Source: CAZQSL01 sp964595945
GTDB lineage: Bacteria; UBP15; UBA6099; JAJRTR01
Length of the DNA: 64,000 nt
NCBI GenBank assembly: GCA_964595945.1
Contig: CAZQSL010000001.1
Span: 1 to 64,000 of the forward strand
Direction of reading: 5' to 3'
Shown here: piece by piece, positions 33,837-43,339 of the stretch
How the letters are laid out: every line of letters starts with the position of its first letter
How positions within the stretch are numbered: position 1 is the first letter of the stretch
Translations under genes and position numbers: made by a program
Notes under the pieces: generated by a model
Seen by the model: only the letters and a program-made list of their open reading frames with translations
What the model was told of the DNA's origin: nothing
Database searches by the model: none

Positions 33837-34234
33837 TGTAAATTTTTCTGGATTTGTCCCGGTCTGACACCGGGACTTGCCGGCTTTTCCAACCGGGCGC
33901 ATTTGCCGAGTGTACGATAATTATTTGAAATCCCCTGCGGATATCTCATTTTCAAAAAAAACAAAATATAAGCAAAATGACGCCACTTCTCTCTTTGACA
34001 TCGAGATATGACATGGGATAGGGTTTTGCCAAGACACAACATGTAGTATCAATCACAATTATAAGCAACTACATATTGTTATATTTCGTCATATTCCGTC
34101 CTGAGCAACGATGTCGCAACGATAGAGTATCATACATCCCCATTACGTTATAATCCACCAGATTACGCTTTTTTTCATCATTTTTTTTAAATTTTATATT
34201 GACGAACCCTTTGGATAGGAGTTAACTATAGATA
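33837..34234. other. AT-rich region upstream of the division cluster
   Basis: About 400 bases with no convincing gene. It contains a perfect 8-bp hairpin GTCCCGGT/ACCGGGAC (33856-33876) that could end the YchF-like transcript, a 12-bp inverted repeat ACAACATGTAGT/ACTACATATTGT (34036-34047 and 34068-34079, one mismatch), and a TATAAT at 34149. TTGACG at 34199 is a possible -35 for the cluster promoter, but no good -10 is placed after it. Confidence 0.5.
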
Positions 34235-34263
34235 GTGGAAAAAAGTGTTAAAAAGTGGAAAAA
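34235..34263 (+). promoter_or_regulatory. Three MraZ-type boxes upstream of mraZ
   Basis: GTGG, GTGT and GTGG begin at 34235, 34245 and 34255, each followed by an A-rich half, giving a perfect 10-bp period. MraZ is known to bind tandem GTGG/GTGT-type boxes at about this spacing before its own operon. The boxes lie 150-175 bases before the mraZ start and imply autoregulation of the whole cluster. Confidence 0.75.
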
Positions 34264-34408
34264 ATATCTTAATAACTCCCATTTTTGAGGCAATTGTGGT
34301 AAAGTAATGGGAGTCTGAAAGTGGACCGGTTCTGAGAGAGGAGGGAAATTGTGTCTCTTTGAGCCGGAATAACGTCTTTTGAAAAGGACGTAAAGAAGGT
34401 AGAGCAAG

Positions 34409-34852
34409 GTGAGTTACAGGTTGACAGGCCAGTTCACACCGCGTCTCGATGAGAAGGGACGATTCAGCTTTCCCAAAGGCTTCCGTGATCTTCTCGGCGA
34501 CCGTGTCGTGCTCACCAGAGGCAGCATGGACGGCCACTACCTTCAGGCATATCCGATCAGCGTATGGGAAGAGACAGTCGACAAGATCAACGCACTGCCC
34601 AATACTCGTGACACCCGCATCGTGCGCCGCCACCTTATTGGCAGCGCGGTCGAGGTGGAGATCGACAAGCTCGGCAGAGTGTTAGTGAGCCCGCAGCTAC
34701 GCGAATACGCGAAGCTCGAAAGTGGTGAACTCGTCGTCACGGGTGTCGGCAAGTTCATCGAAATCTGGGACAGGGCCAATTTCGAAAATATGGAACAGCA
34801 GGATGATTACGACACGCTTGTCGAATCGGCGATGGACAAGATCGGGATATGA
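34409..34852 (+). CDS. mraZ: Transcriptional regulator MraZ
   Basis: 147 residues. Two SpoVT/AbrB-like half domains with the paired motifs DEKGRFSFPKGFRD and DKLGRVLVSPQLREYA. It is a ring-forming DNA-binding protein that controls the division and wall cluster. Start GTG 34409. First gene of the cluster; the ATGA overlap with rsmH suggests coupled translation. Likely binds the three boxes at 34235-34263. Confidence 0.97.
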   Translation: MSYRLTGQFTPRLDEKGRFSFPKGFRDLLGDRVVLTRGSMDGHYLQAYPISVWEETVDKINALPNTRDTRIVRRHLIGSAVEVEIDKLGRVLVSPQLREYAKLESGELVVTGVGKFIEIWDRANFENMEQQDDYDTLVESAMDKIGI

Positions 34853-35796
34853 GCAACGATCGCACAGAGTCCGCCGCGCATGTTCCAGTGATGCCTGAAG
34901 AAACTATAAACGGGCTGAATATCAAGCCGGGAGGTGTGTATTGTGACTGCACCCTCGGGGCGGGCGGTCATTCGGAAGCCATCCTGCGCAACCTTGCGGG
35001 AGGGCGGCTGATAGCGATAGACCGCGACCCGCGCGCCATAGCCATCGCCACCGCGAGGCTCGCTCCGATAGGCGGAGTGATTGCGGTGAGGGGCAATTTC
35101 GGTGATCTCGCCGAAATATGGCGGCGAGAAGGATTTCCACCCTGCGACGGGTTTCTCTTCGATCTCGGAGTGAGCTCCATGCAGCTTGACACTGCCGGAT
35201 CAGGATTTAGTTTTACATCCGACGGACCGCTTGACATGAGGTTTGATCCTCAGGATGGCGGGGAATCGGCGGCAGACATCGTAAATTACGCCGATGAGGA
35301 TGATCTTTCGGACCTTTTCTGGAGATTCGGTGAAACATCGGCCCGCAGAGTCGCAGCGGCGATTGCGGAGGCTCGCAGAAAGCAGTCTTTCGCCACGACC
35401 GCCCAGCTCGCGGAATTCGTTTCGCGGGTCAGGGGTACCAAGGGGGTAAAGCCCGGACGGCATCCGGCGACAAAGGTGTTTCTCGCCCTCAGGGCCGCCG
35501 TCAACGGTGAAATGCAGGCTGTCGAGACCGGCATACCGGCTGCGATGGATATCCTGGCTCCGGGCGGCAGAATCGTCGTGATTTCGTACCACTCCGCCGA
35601 AGATACGATCGTAAAATACATATTTAAAAAGGCTGCAAAAGGATGCTCCTGCGATCTCTCACCGGATCAGTGCCAATGTCAGGGGGCACCTTCAATAATA
35701 CTAATAAATAAGAAAGTAATAACTCCGCGCAGGGAGGAAGTCCTCTCTAACAGAAGAGCGCGGAGTGCGAAAATCCGCATTGTGGAAAGGATCTGA
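34849..35796 (+). CDS. rsmH: 16S rRNA (cytosine1402-N4)-methyltransferase
   Basis: 315 residues. HVPVMPEETINGL near the N terminus, SAM loop DCTLGAGGHSEAIL, FDLGVSSMQLD and GGRIVVISYHSAEDTIVK are RsmH (MraW) signatures. It N4-methylates C1402 in the ribosomal decoding site. Overlaps mraZ by 4 bases; ftsL follows 5 bases later. Confidence 0.97.
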   Translation: MSNDRTESAAHVPVMPEETINGLNIKPGGVYCDCTLGAGGHSEAILRNLAGGRLIAIDRDPRAIAIATARLAPIGGVIAVRGNFGDLAEIWRREGFPPCDGFLFDLGVSSMQLDTAGSGFSFTSDGPLDMRFDPQDGGESAADIVNYADEDDLSDLFWRFGETSARRVAAAIAEARRKQSFATTAQLAEFVSRVRGTKGVKPGRHPATKVFLALRAAVNGEMQAVETGIPAAMDILAPGGRIVVISYHSAEDTIVKYIFKKAAKGCSCDLSPDQCQCQGAPSIILINKKVITPRREEVLSNRRARSAKIRIVERI

Positions 35797-35801
35797 GGGG
35801 A

Positions 35802-36200
35802 ATGGGACTCGCACTCGAAAAACAGTACTATCACGAAGAACCGGTAAACGTAACTGGCGCCGGAGGGCCTAAGATCAGGCTCAATTCGATCGCCAGAACG
35901 ATTATCGCCGCCGTCTGCATGACTCTGTGCGCGCTGTACTCGCTGGCCCTCAGGACCCAGATCGATGTCGAGAGCCGCACGCTCGACGATCTCAAGGTCC
36001 AGTCGCAACAGCTCGATGTCAAGATCAGCCAGTTGCAGGCCGAAGTCGAATCACTCAAGAGTTTCGAGCACATCGAGAAGGTGCTGATGAAGAACGGCGT
36101 CGAGCTCACTCAGCCTACTCGCGCTTTTTACATCGATGTCGATGAATACCAACTGCCTGTCGCAAAAAGTGAGCGGCCGCGCACGGGCAGGAATATTTGA
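35802..36200 (+). CDS. ftsL: Cell division protein FtsL
   Basis: 132 residues. Short cytoplasmic N terminus, one membrane helix (IARTIIAAVCMTLCALYSLAL, about 27-47), then a periplasmic coiled coil (ESRTLDDLKVQSQQLDVKIS). Bitopic division protein of the FtsQ/DivIB-FtsL-FtsB complex. Sequence conservation is low, so the call rests on architecture and on its place between rsmH and ftsI. Confidence 0.85.
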   Translation: MGLALEKQYYHEEPVNVTGAGGPKIRLNSIARTIIAAVCMTLCALYSLALRTQIDVESRTLDDLKVQSQQLDVKISQLQAEVESLKSFEHIEKVLMKNGVELTQPTRAFYIDVDEYQLPVAKSERPRTGRNI

Positions 36201-36252
36201 GGCTTTACATGTTGTCACCGCATGATCGTTTCGCTGTCGGGAAGGGTGCCGG

Positions 36253-37995
36253 ATGTCTGCTAAGTTATCACCGGTCAACAAGAGGATCCAATTCTTCATA
36301 CTGATGATCTTCCTCCATCTGGGGGTCATCGGACGTGTCGCATACATACAGATCGACAAGGGGGATTTTCTCAGAAAGAAAATACAGGATCAGGTTTCGA
36401 GACAGATCGAACTTATGGGCCGCAGGGGCACGATCTACGACCGCAAGGGAAAAATGCTCGCTGTCGATGTGCGAAAGACTTCCGTCTATGCGGACATGAT
36501 GGCCATCAGGAAACAGAAAAAACTTGATCTCTATATAGACAAGCTCAGCAAGCCGCTCGGCATCCCCAAAGCCGAACTGCGCAAGATGATGACGACCGGC
36601 GAAAACACGGTCTGGCTTGCCGAGAGACTGGATTATGACAAAGCCCAGAAGCTGAGGGCTTATGTAAACAATAAGGATTTCAAGCTCACGAAGATCGGTT
36701 TCCGCGAAGAGACCATCAGGAGCTATCCCAACGGCGAATCCGCCGCGTCGCTGATCGGATTTATGGGTCGCGACAAGGGAATGGAAGGTTCTGAAAGAGC
36801 TTTTGAGCAGTGGCTGTGGGGAGGGCCAGGCTACGTCTATCTCGGAAAGGATGGTACGGGCCGCAACATCCCCAATTCTACCCGCAAGAGAGTCGAACCC
36901 CGCATCGGCTCCGATGTCTATCTAACAATTGATATGAAGATTCAGCATTTCGCTGAGTCTGCCATCAAAAATGTGATGGCGACCTTTTCGCCCAGCTCCG
37001 TTACGGCGGTTGTACTCGAAGCGAAGACCGGTCGTGTCCTCGCTATGGCCGATGCTCCGACGTACAACCCCAACAGTTTCCGGGAGTATGACGCGTCCAA
37101 TTTTCACAACCGCGCCATCTGGAGGACTTTCGAGCCGGGCTCCATTATGAAGCCGATTACAGCAGCCGCGTGCTTTGATTCGGGGACGGTCGATCCCTTT
37201 AAGGACAAGTTCTACTGCCCGGCAACCATTTTCATCGGTTCCAAAACAGTCGGCGAGCACGAAGGCGCCAAGACCAATGTCACCAATACGCCTACCGACA
37301 TCATCGCCAATTCGTCAAATGTCGGTACGGCTCTCATGGCCCTGAAAATGGGAGGCGACAACTGGAAGTCGTACATCAACAAATTCCACTTCGGACAGAC
37401 CTACGGACTGCCGCTCAATGGCGAGTCTCGCGGCCTGCTGCAGCGCGCGGAGCACTGGAGCGATCTCACGACGGCCAATGTGGGATTCGGGCAGGGCATT
37501 TCCGTCACCGCGTTTCAGATGATTATGGCATATTCGGTATTCGCCAACGATGGTATTTTGCTCAAACCTGCTGTCGTGCAGAAAATCGTGGATGCGGACG
37601 GTCAGATCACCAATCCATATCACCGGCAGGAACTCCGCCGCGTCATCAAGCCGGAGACGGCGAAAGTAGTGCGCTACATGCTCCATCAGGTGGTGGAGCG
37701 CGGCACTGGCGAAGTGGCGCAGATCGATGGATTCACGGTTGGCGGCAAGACCGGCACCGCTCAGATCGCAGAGGGCGGCGTCTATATTTCCGGCGCCTAC
37801 AACGGATCATTTGTGGGCATGGCTCCGATTTCGGACCCGAGAATAATTGTACTCGTAACTGTCGAAAAACCCGCTGGATCAGGCTATGGCTCGGTCGTGG
37901 CGGCTCCGGCCTTCAAGGAAATCATGCAAAAGACACTGTGGTACATGGACATAAAACCTGATCACGTGAAAAAAGGCGGTGCCGCCGGACTGTGA
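36253..37995 (+). CDS. ftsI: Division-specific penicillin-binding protein (FtsI/PBP2B type)
   Basis: 580 residues. N-terminal membrane anchor (IQFFILMIFLHLGVIGRVAYIQ), dimerisation domain starting RRGTIYDRKGKML, and transpeptidase domain with SIMK (S297 nucleophile), SSN (354-356) and KTGT (499-502). It cross-links septal peptidoglycan from outside the inner membrane and is a beta-lactam target. No PASTA repeats at the C terminus. Confidence 0.95.
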   Translation: MSAKLSPVNKRIQFFILMIFLHLGVIGRVAYIQIDKGDFLRKKIQDQVSRQIELMGRRGTIYDRKGKMLAVDVRKTSVYADMMAIRKQKKLDLYIDKLSKPLGIPKAELRKMMTTGENTVWLAERLDYDKAQKLRAYVNNKDFKLTKIGFREETIRSYPNGESAASLIGFMGRDKGMEGSERAFEQWLWGGPGYVYLGKDGTGRNIPNSTRKRVEPRIGSDVYLTIDMKIQHFAESAIKNVMATFSPSSVTAVVLEAKTGRVLAMADAPTYNPNSFREYDASNFHNRAIWRTFEPGSIMKPITAAACFDSGTVDPFKDKFYCPATIFIGSKTVGEHEGAKTNVTNTPTDIIANSSNVGTALMALKMGGDNWKSYINKFHFGQTYGLPLNGESRGLLQRAEHWSDLTTANVGFGQGISVTAFQMIMAYSVFANDGILLKPAVVQKIVDADGQITNPYHRQELRRVIKPETAKVVRYMLHQVVERGTGEVAQIDGFTVGGKTGTAQIAEGGVYISGAYNGSFVGMAPISDPRIIVLVTVEKPAGSGYGSVVAAPAFKEIMQKTLWYMDIKPDHVKKGGAAGL

Positions 37996-38030
37996 TGTCC
38001 AGATGGCACTGATTACATTTTAAGGCGGTA

Positions 38031-39533
38031 ATGAAAATGAAAAAAATCGGCGATCTTGTCAGGGGTATCGAATATGTGCTCGATGCCGGTACGCTTGATG
38101 CCGAAATCAGCGCCGTGGCATTCGACTCGCGCGAATGTTCTCCCGGCACTCTCTTTTTCTGTATCCCGGGATTCACTGTCGACGGCCACGAATTTGTCTC
38201 GGAGGCACTCGCGCGCGGCGCGTCGGCACTCGTCGTCAGCCGTGCCGTGGAAGTGCCCGCCGGCGTCACCGTCATTGTCGTGCCGGACCCGCGATACGCC
38301 ATGGGCGTGATGAGCGCGGCTTTCTTCGACAACCCGTCCGACACACTGAAACTCATAGGCGTCACAGGCACCAACGGCAAGACAAGTGTGACGTACATGA
38401 TCGACGAACTCCTCCGCCGCGCCGGCAACACCACCGGTCTGCTCGGCACGATCGAAAATCGCATCGCTGGCGATGTCCTTACCGTCAAACGCACCACTCC
38501 CGAATCACTCGATCTCCAGTTTCTCCTCTCTCGCATGAAAACAGCTGGCTGCTCGGACGCTATCATGGAAGTTTCCTCGCACGCGGTTGTGCTTAACCGT
38601 ATCGCGGGCGCGAAATACAGAGCCGGCATATTCACCAACCTCACTCAGGATCATCTCGACTTCCATAAGACGATGGAGGCCTATTTCGATGCGAAAAAGA
38701 AATTTTTCGCCGATTATCTCGACACCGGCTCTATCGCGGTCATTAACTCTGACGACTCCTCCGGCCGCAGGATCGCCGACGGCATCGCCGCCCGCACCGT
38801 GTTTTACGCCATTGATGACGAAAGCGCCGACGTCCGCGCCACAAACCTCAAATTTTCGGCGCAAGGCATGTCCTTCACAGTCGAAAGCAACATTGCCCCT
38901 GCCTTTGAAATCAAATCAGCCCTGATGGGCAAATTCAACGTATACAACTCACTCGCCATGATCGCCTATGGCCTCGCCGCCGGTTTCGCTCCGGTGCTCA
39001 TCGCCGAATCACTCGCAGCCATCAAGGGCGTGCCCGGCCGCTTCGAGAGCGTCGCGGAAGGTCAGGATTTTATGGTCATCGTCGACTACGCACACACTCC
39101 CGACGGTCTCGAAAACGTACTGCGCGCAGCCCGCGAAATCTGCGAGGGACGCCTCATAGCGGTTTTCGGCGCAGGCGGCGATCGTGACAAGTCCAAACGC
39201 CCCCTCATGGGCGCCATCGCCGCACAGCTCGCCGATTTCGTCATCGTCACGTCTGACAATCCCCGCAGCGAAGAGCCTGACGAGATCATCGACCAGATCG
39301 TCCAGGGCCTGCAGGAGGCCCTGCATCGCGTCGAACCCTCGAAACGCTTCAAATACATCACCGAAACCGACCGCTTCGCCGCCATCAAAAAGGCCATCGA
39401 CAACGCGCGTCCCGGCGATATTATCCTCGTCGCCGGCAAAGGCCACGAAAATTACCAGATTTTCAAAGACCGCACAATCCACTTCGACGACCGCGAAGTA
39501 GCGCGCGGCATCATCAGCGAAAGAGGCGACTGA
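38031..39533 (+). CDS. murE: UDP-MurNAc-tripeptide synthetase, meso-DAP type
   Basis: 500 residues. Mur ligase P-loop GVTGTNGKTSVTYM, MEVSSHAVVLNRI, and TSDNPRSEEP; the DNPR box indicates that meso-diaminopimelate, not lysine, is added to UDP-MurNAc-L-Ala-D-Glu. Cytoplasmic. Lies 35 bases after ftsI; murF follows at once. Confidence 0.96.
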   Translation: MKMKKIGDLVRGIEYVLDAGTLDAEISAVAFDSRECSPGTLFFCIPGFTVDGHEFVSEALARGASALVVSRAVEVPAGVTVIVVPDPRYAMGVMSAAFFDNPSDTLKLIGVTGTNGKTSVTYMIDELLRRAGNTTGLLGTIENRIAGDVLTVKRTTPESLDLQFLLSRMKTAGCSDAIMEVSSHAVVLNRIAGAKYRAGIFTNLTQDHLDFHKTMEAYFDAKKKFFADYLDTGSIAVINSDDSSGRRIADGIAARTVFYAIDDESADVRATNLKFSAQGMSFTVESNIAPAFEIKSALMGKFNVYNSLAMIAYGLAAGFAPVLIAESLAAIKGVPGRFESVAEGQDFMVIVDYAHTPDGLENVLRAAREICEGRLIAVFGAGGDRDKSKRPLMGAIAAQLADFVIVTSDNPRSEEPDEIIDQIVQGLQEALHRVEPSKRFKYITETDRFAAIKKAIDNARPGDIILVAGKGHENYQIFKDRTIHFDDREVARGIISERGD

Positions 39534-39544
39534 ACTTGGAACCG

Positions 39545-40936
39545 ATGAAGCTCTCACAGATCATCGAAGCAACCCGCGGCACTCTCACAAGAGGCAGCGC
39601 CGACGGCATCGTCATCTCCGGCATCCAGACCGACAGCCGGCTCGACTGCTCCGGCTCGCTGTTTGTCCCACTTGCGGGGGAGACTTTCGATGGGCACGAC
39701 TTCATCACACCCATTGCTGCCAAAGGCGCACTGGGTTGCGTCGCATCCAGAGATTTCGACACTTCCGCGCTACCCGCAGAATTTTTCGTCATCCGCGTCG
39801 CTGATACCCTCGCGGCCCTTCAGGACATCTCTGGGGCTTACCGCCAGCAGTTCGACTCCGCTGTCATCGCCGTCACGGGCAGTTGCGGCAAAACGACTAC
39901 CAAAAACATGCTTCGCACGATGTTTTCGGTCGCGGGAGACACCGTAGCGACTGCCAAAAACGAAAACAACGAAATCGGCGTACCATACACGCTGCTGCGG
40001 ATCGCCTCCAGCACAAAATACACTGTCGTGGAAATGGGTATGCGCGCTCTCGGCGAAATCTCACGTCTCGCTCAAATCGCCGCTCCGACTCACGCCGTGA
40101 TCACCAACGTCGAAAAAACACACATCGGCCGCCTCGGCTCAGAGGAAAACATCGCCAGGGCCAAGGGCGAACTGATCGAATCTCTCGATTCCTCCGGCAC
40201 CGCGTTTCTCAATGCCGACAATATATGGACATCCGAATTGCGCCGCCGCACCGCCGCCACTGTCATAACTTTCGGCATCGAACAAGGCGACGTGCGCTCG
40301 GAAAATGTCAAATTTTCTCTCGACGGCATTTCGTTCGATCTGCTGCATCCCTCCGGCCGGATGAGCGTCACCCTGCCGCTGCCGGGCAAGGCGGCTGTAT
40401 ACAACGCGCTTTCCGCTGCCGCCGCGGGCCTTTCGCTCGGACTTTCTCCCGAAACGATCACCACCGGCCTCGCTGCTCCGATCGGCGAAAGCGGCCGCCT
40501 CGTCAAACATGTCTGTGACAACGGTACCGTCATACTCGACGATACTTACAACTCAAATCCGGCTTCGCTCAGCCTCGCGCTCGAACTCCTCGGCGGCGTA
40601 GCCTGGCATGGCCGCAAGGTCGCCGTACTCGGCGATATGCTCGAACTCGGTGACTTCAGCGAGAGCGAGCATTTCAGAGTCGGCGCTGAATTCGCTGCCG
40701 CCAACACCGATCTGCTCGTCACGATGGGCACCGAAGCCGCCCACATAGCCGCCGGCGCACGCGGGGCGGCCCCAGCGATGCCGGTCATCTCTTTCGACAC
40801 TTACGAACTGCTCGCCGATGCTGCGTCCTCGATTTTCAAATCCGGCGATCTCATTCTTGTCAAAGGTTCGCGCGGCATGAAGATGGAACGAATCGTGAAT
40901 CTCATCAGCGGCAATCTTACGGGAGGGCGATTATGA
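39545..40936 (+). CDS. murF: UDP-MurNAc-tripeptide-D-alanyl-D-alanine ligase
   Basis: 463 residues from ATG 39545 (a TTG at 39536, 9 bases after AGAGG, is an alternative). P-loop TGSCGKTTTKNML, EMGMRALGEISRLAQI, LDDTYNSNPASL. It adds D-Ala-D-Ala to complete the UDP-MurNAc-pentapeptide. Overlaps mraY by 4 bases. The D-Ala-D-Ala ligase gene that feeds it is not in this cluster. Confidence 0.95.
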   Translation: MKLSQIIEATRGTLTRGSADGIVISGIQTDSRLDCSGSLFVPLAGETFDGHDFITPIAAKGALGCVASRDFDTSALPAEFFVIRVADTLAALQDISGAYRQQFDSAVIAVTGSCGKTTTKNMLRTMFSVAGDTVATAKNENNEIGVPYTLLRIASSTKYTVVEMGMRALGEISRLAQIAAPTHAVITNVEKTHIGRLGSEENIARAKGELIESLDSSGTAFLNADNIWTSELRRRTAATVITFGIEQGDVRSENVKFSLDGISFDLLHPSGRMSVTLPLPGKAAVYNALSAAAAGLSLGLSPETITTGLAAPIGESGRLVKHVCDNGTVILDDTYNSNPASLSLALELLGGVAWHGRKVAVLGDMLELGDFSESEHFRVGAEFAAANTDLLVTMGTEAAHIAAGARGAAPAMPVISFDTYELLADAASSIFKSGDLILVKGSRGMKMERIVNLISGNLTGGRL

Positions 40937-41925
40937 GTCTGTTCGGCGATCCGGCGCTCGGCAAAGCCCTCTTGGCGGCAGGCATTTCATTTGCCTCCGG
41001 CATGGTGATCATGAAAGCGCTTATCGCGCTGCTCAACAAGGCCGGCATGCGGCAGATCATCCGCAAGGACGGTCCGCAGGCACATCTGAAAAAGGCGAAG
41101 ACGCCGACTATGGGCGGTCTCGGTTTTTTCATCGCCTCCGTGATCGGCATCGCCGCTACCGGCGCGTTTGCGCACTCTACGACACGGCTTGTGATCATTA
41201 CGGGATTTATTTGCCTGCTGATCGGTTTCGCTGATGATTTTGCCAAGTTCACGGGCAAGAGCACCGAAGGAGTCAAAGCCCGCTACAAGATTGTGATCGA
41301 ACTCGCAGTAGCGATACTGCTCGCATATTTCATGGTCTGGCAAAGTACGCCAGACAAGCCTTACGACCTGATCTGGATGCCGTTCGGACTGAAGGGTATT
41401 CATCTTGGCCCGCTGTTTTACCCGTTTGTGATCGTGGTTTTCATGGGATCGCTAAACGGGGTCAATTTTACCGACGGTGTGGACGGGCTGCTGGGTGGCT
41501 GCTTCGTCGCCGTGTCGGCGGCATTCGCGGCGTTTATCGCGATGTATTCCGACCGCGCTCTGCTTGTGCCGCTAGCCGCAATATGCGGGGCTGTCGGCGC
41601 TTTTCTGTGGTACAACTCGCATCCCGCGAAGGTCTTTATGGGCGACACGGGATCGCTTTTCCTCGGCGGAGTGCTCGCGGCCATTGCAGTCGTTACGCGC
41701 ACCGAGCTGTTTCTTTTTGTCGCCGGGCTTGTCTTCGTCGCCGAAGTGCTTTCGGTGATGATACAGGTGACATCGTACAAACTGACGAAAAAACGTGTTT
41801 TCCGCATGGCTCCGATACATCATCATTTCGAGCTTGGCGGCTGGAGCGAGACACAGGTATCAATACGATTTTGGATTGTCTCATGGGCCCTCGGACTCGT
41901 GGCTCTGCTGATTTTCGTAGTGTAA
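40933..41925 (+). CDS. mraY: Phospho-MurNAc-pentapeptide transferase
   Basis: 330 residues, polytopic. KAKTPTMGGLGF, the aspartate-rich GFADDFAKF, NFTDGVDGLLGG, FMGDTGSLFLGG and the His cluster APIHHHFELGGW are MraY signatures. It transfers phospho-MurNAc-pentapeptide to undecaprenyl phosphate, making lipid I at the inner membrane. Confidence 0.97.
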   Translation: MSLFGDPALGKALLAAGISFASGMVIMKALIALLNKAGMRQIIRKDGPQAHLKKAKTPTMGGLGFFIASVIGIAATGAFAHSTTRLVIITGFICLLIGFADDFAKFTGKSTEGVKARYKIVIELAVAILLAYFMVWQSTPDKPYDLIWMPFGLKGIHLGPLFYPFVIVVFMGSLNGVNFTDGVDGLLGGCFVAVSAAFAAFIAMYSDRALLVPLAAICGAVGAFLWYNSHPAKVFMGDTGSLFLGGVLAAIAVVTRTELFLFVAGLVFVAEVLSVMIQVTSYKLTKKRVFRMAPIHHHFELGGWSETQVSIRFWIVSWALGLVALLIFVV

Positions 41926-41938
41926 AGAACAGGTGGAG

Positions 41939-43339
41939 ATGGATATTTACAGACCTCAAAATATAGAAGACGCTGTCGTGGCGGTGATCGGACTCAACGT
42001 CACGGGGCTCGCCTGCGCGTCGATTCTGCCTCATTTCGGAGCGGAAGTTGTGCTGTCGGACACACGGCCACTCGCTGAGATCAGGGATAAAGTCATGAGC
42101 CTGATCGACTCGGGTTATTCCTATCTGCCGATCAGTGAAATCGCCTCATTGTCACCAGATTTTATAATTGTCAGTCCCGGTCTCGACCCGCGATGCCGTT
42201 CGCTCGATCCGCTCAGAGATCTCGACGCCGAATGGGTTTCGGAAATCGAACTCGCGAGTCATATCAGCAGAGGCCGCATATTCGCCATAACCGGTACCAA
42301 TGGTAAAACCACTGCCACTACTCTCGCCGGCCAGGTGCTCGGCAAAAAGTTTTCCGACGTCCGCGTTTGCGGCAATATCGGCCGCACTTTCATCGAGTCA
42401 GTCATCGACTCCACCGACGATACAGTCTATGTCATCGAAGTCAGTAGCTATCAGCTCGAAGGCTGTACTTTCTTCAAGCCAGATGTGGCAGTCGAACTCA
42501 ATCTCAGCGAAGACCATCTCAAACGTCACGGCGATATGGATGGCTATGCGGGAGTCAAGGCAAAGATGGTAGCTACGCTCACCGCAGATGACTATGCGGT
42601 ACTAAATGCTGATGACAGATATGTTTCTGCGATGGCGGCGGCCACAGCAGGTCGCGTGCTGGAATTCAGCACCAGTCGTGAAGTGGAACAGGGCGCGTAC
42701 TACGACGGGAAAATGCTCAGGCTGAAAATCGATGGAGTGCCCCATGATATCTGTGCCGCTGACGAACTGCTGATCGAGGGAAGTCACAATATTGCCAACG
42801 TGCTCGCCATAGCGGCCGGAGCGGCTGCAATGGGTGTCAGCGCCCGTGAGATCGCGGAGACGGCAAAGACATTTCGCGGACTCGAACACCGCATCGAGCC
42901 GGTCGCGGAGATAAATGGAGTCAGATTCGTCAACGACTCGAAAGGCACAAATCCCGATTCGGTCTTTGTGGCTCTCGACGCGTTCCGGGACAAGCCGGTC
43001 GTGCTGATAGTTGGCGGCGATGACAAGGGGTTTGAATACACGGCTCTATATAATATCATCGCGCGGCGCGAAGTGCGTACGATCGTTTTGGGCGAAGGCC
43101 TTGTAAGGATGGCGCACGAAATGGAGCGGCGCGGCGATATTGATTTCAGACGTGTGCCGGATATGAAATCTGCTGTCTGGGCAGGATATGACATGCTCGG
43201 CGCCGGCGGCGTTGTGCTGCTTTCGCCCGGTTCGTCGAGCTTTGACTTGTATAAAAACTTCGAAGAACGCGGAAAACATTTTAAATCGGAGGTGGCGGCG
43301 CTTGAAGCAGAAGTCTCAAAAACCCGGTCAGCCTGTTGA
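41939..43339 (+). CDS. murD: UDP-N-acetylmuramoylalanine-D-glutamate ligase
   Basis: 466 residues. N-terminal Rossmann-type UDP-binding domain (AVVAVIGLNVTGLACASIL), P-loop ITGTNGKTTATTLAG, central ..VEVSSYQLEG, and KGTNPDSV. It adds D-Glu to UDP-MurNAc-L-Ala. ATG 41939 is chosen; a GTG at 41933 is an in-frame alternative. The end overlaps ftsW by 38 bases. Confidence 0.95.
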   Translation: MDIYRPQNIEDAVVAVIGLNVTGLACASILPHFGAEVVLSDTRPLAEIRDKVMSLIDSGYSYLPISEIASLSPDFIIVSPGLDPRCRSLDPLRDLDAEWVSEIELASHISRGRIFAITGTNGKTTATTLAGQVLGKKFSDVRVCGNIGRTFIESVIDSTDDTVYVIEVSSYQLEGCTFFKPDVAVELNLSEDHLKRHGDMDGYAGVKAKMVATLTADDYAVLNADDRYVSAMAAATAGRVLEFSTSREVEQGAYYDGKMLRLKIDGVPHDICAADELLIEGSHNIANVLAIAAGAAAMGVSAREIAETAKTFRGLEHRIEPVAEINGVRFVNDSKGTNPDSVFVALDAFRDKPVVLIVGGDDKGFEYTALYNIIARREVRTIVLGEGLVRMAHEMERRGDIDFRRVPDMKSAVWAGYDMLGAGGVVLLSPGSSSFDLYKNFEERGKHFKSEVAALEAEVSKTRSAC

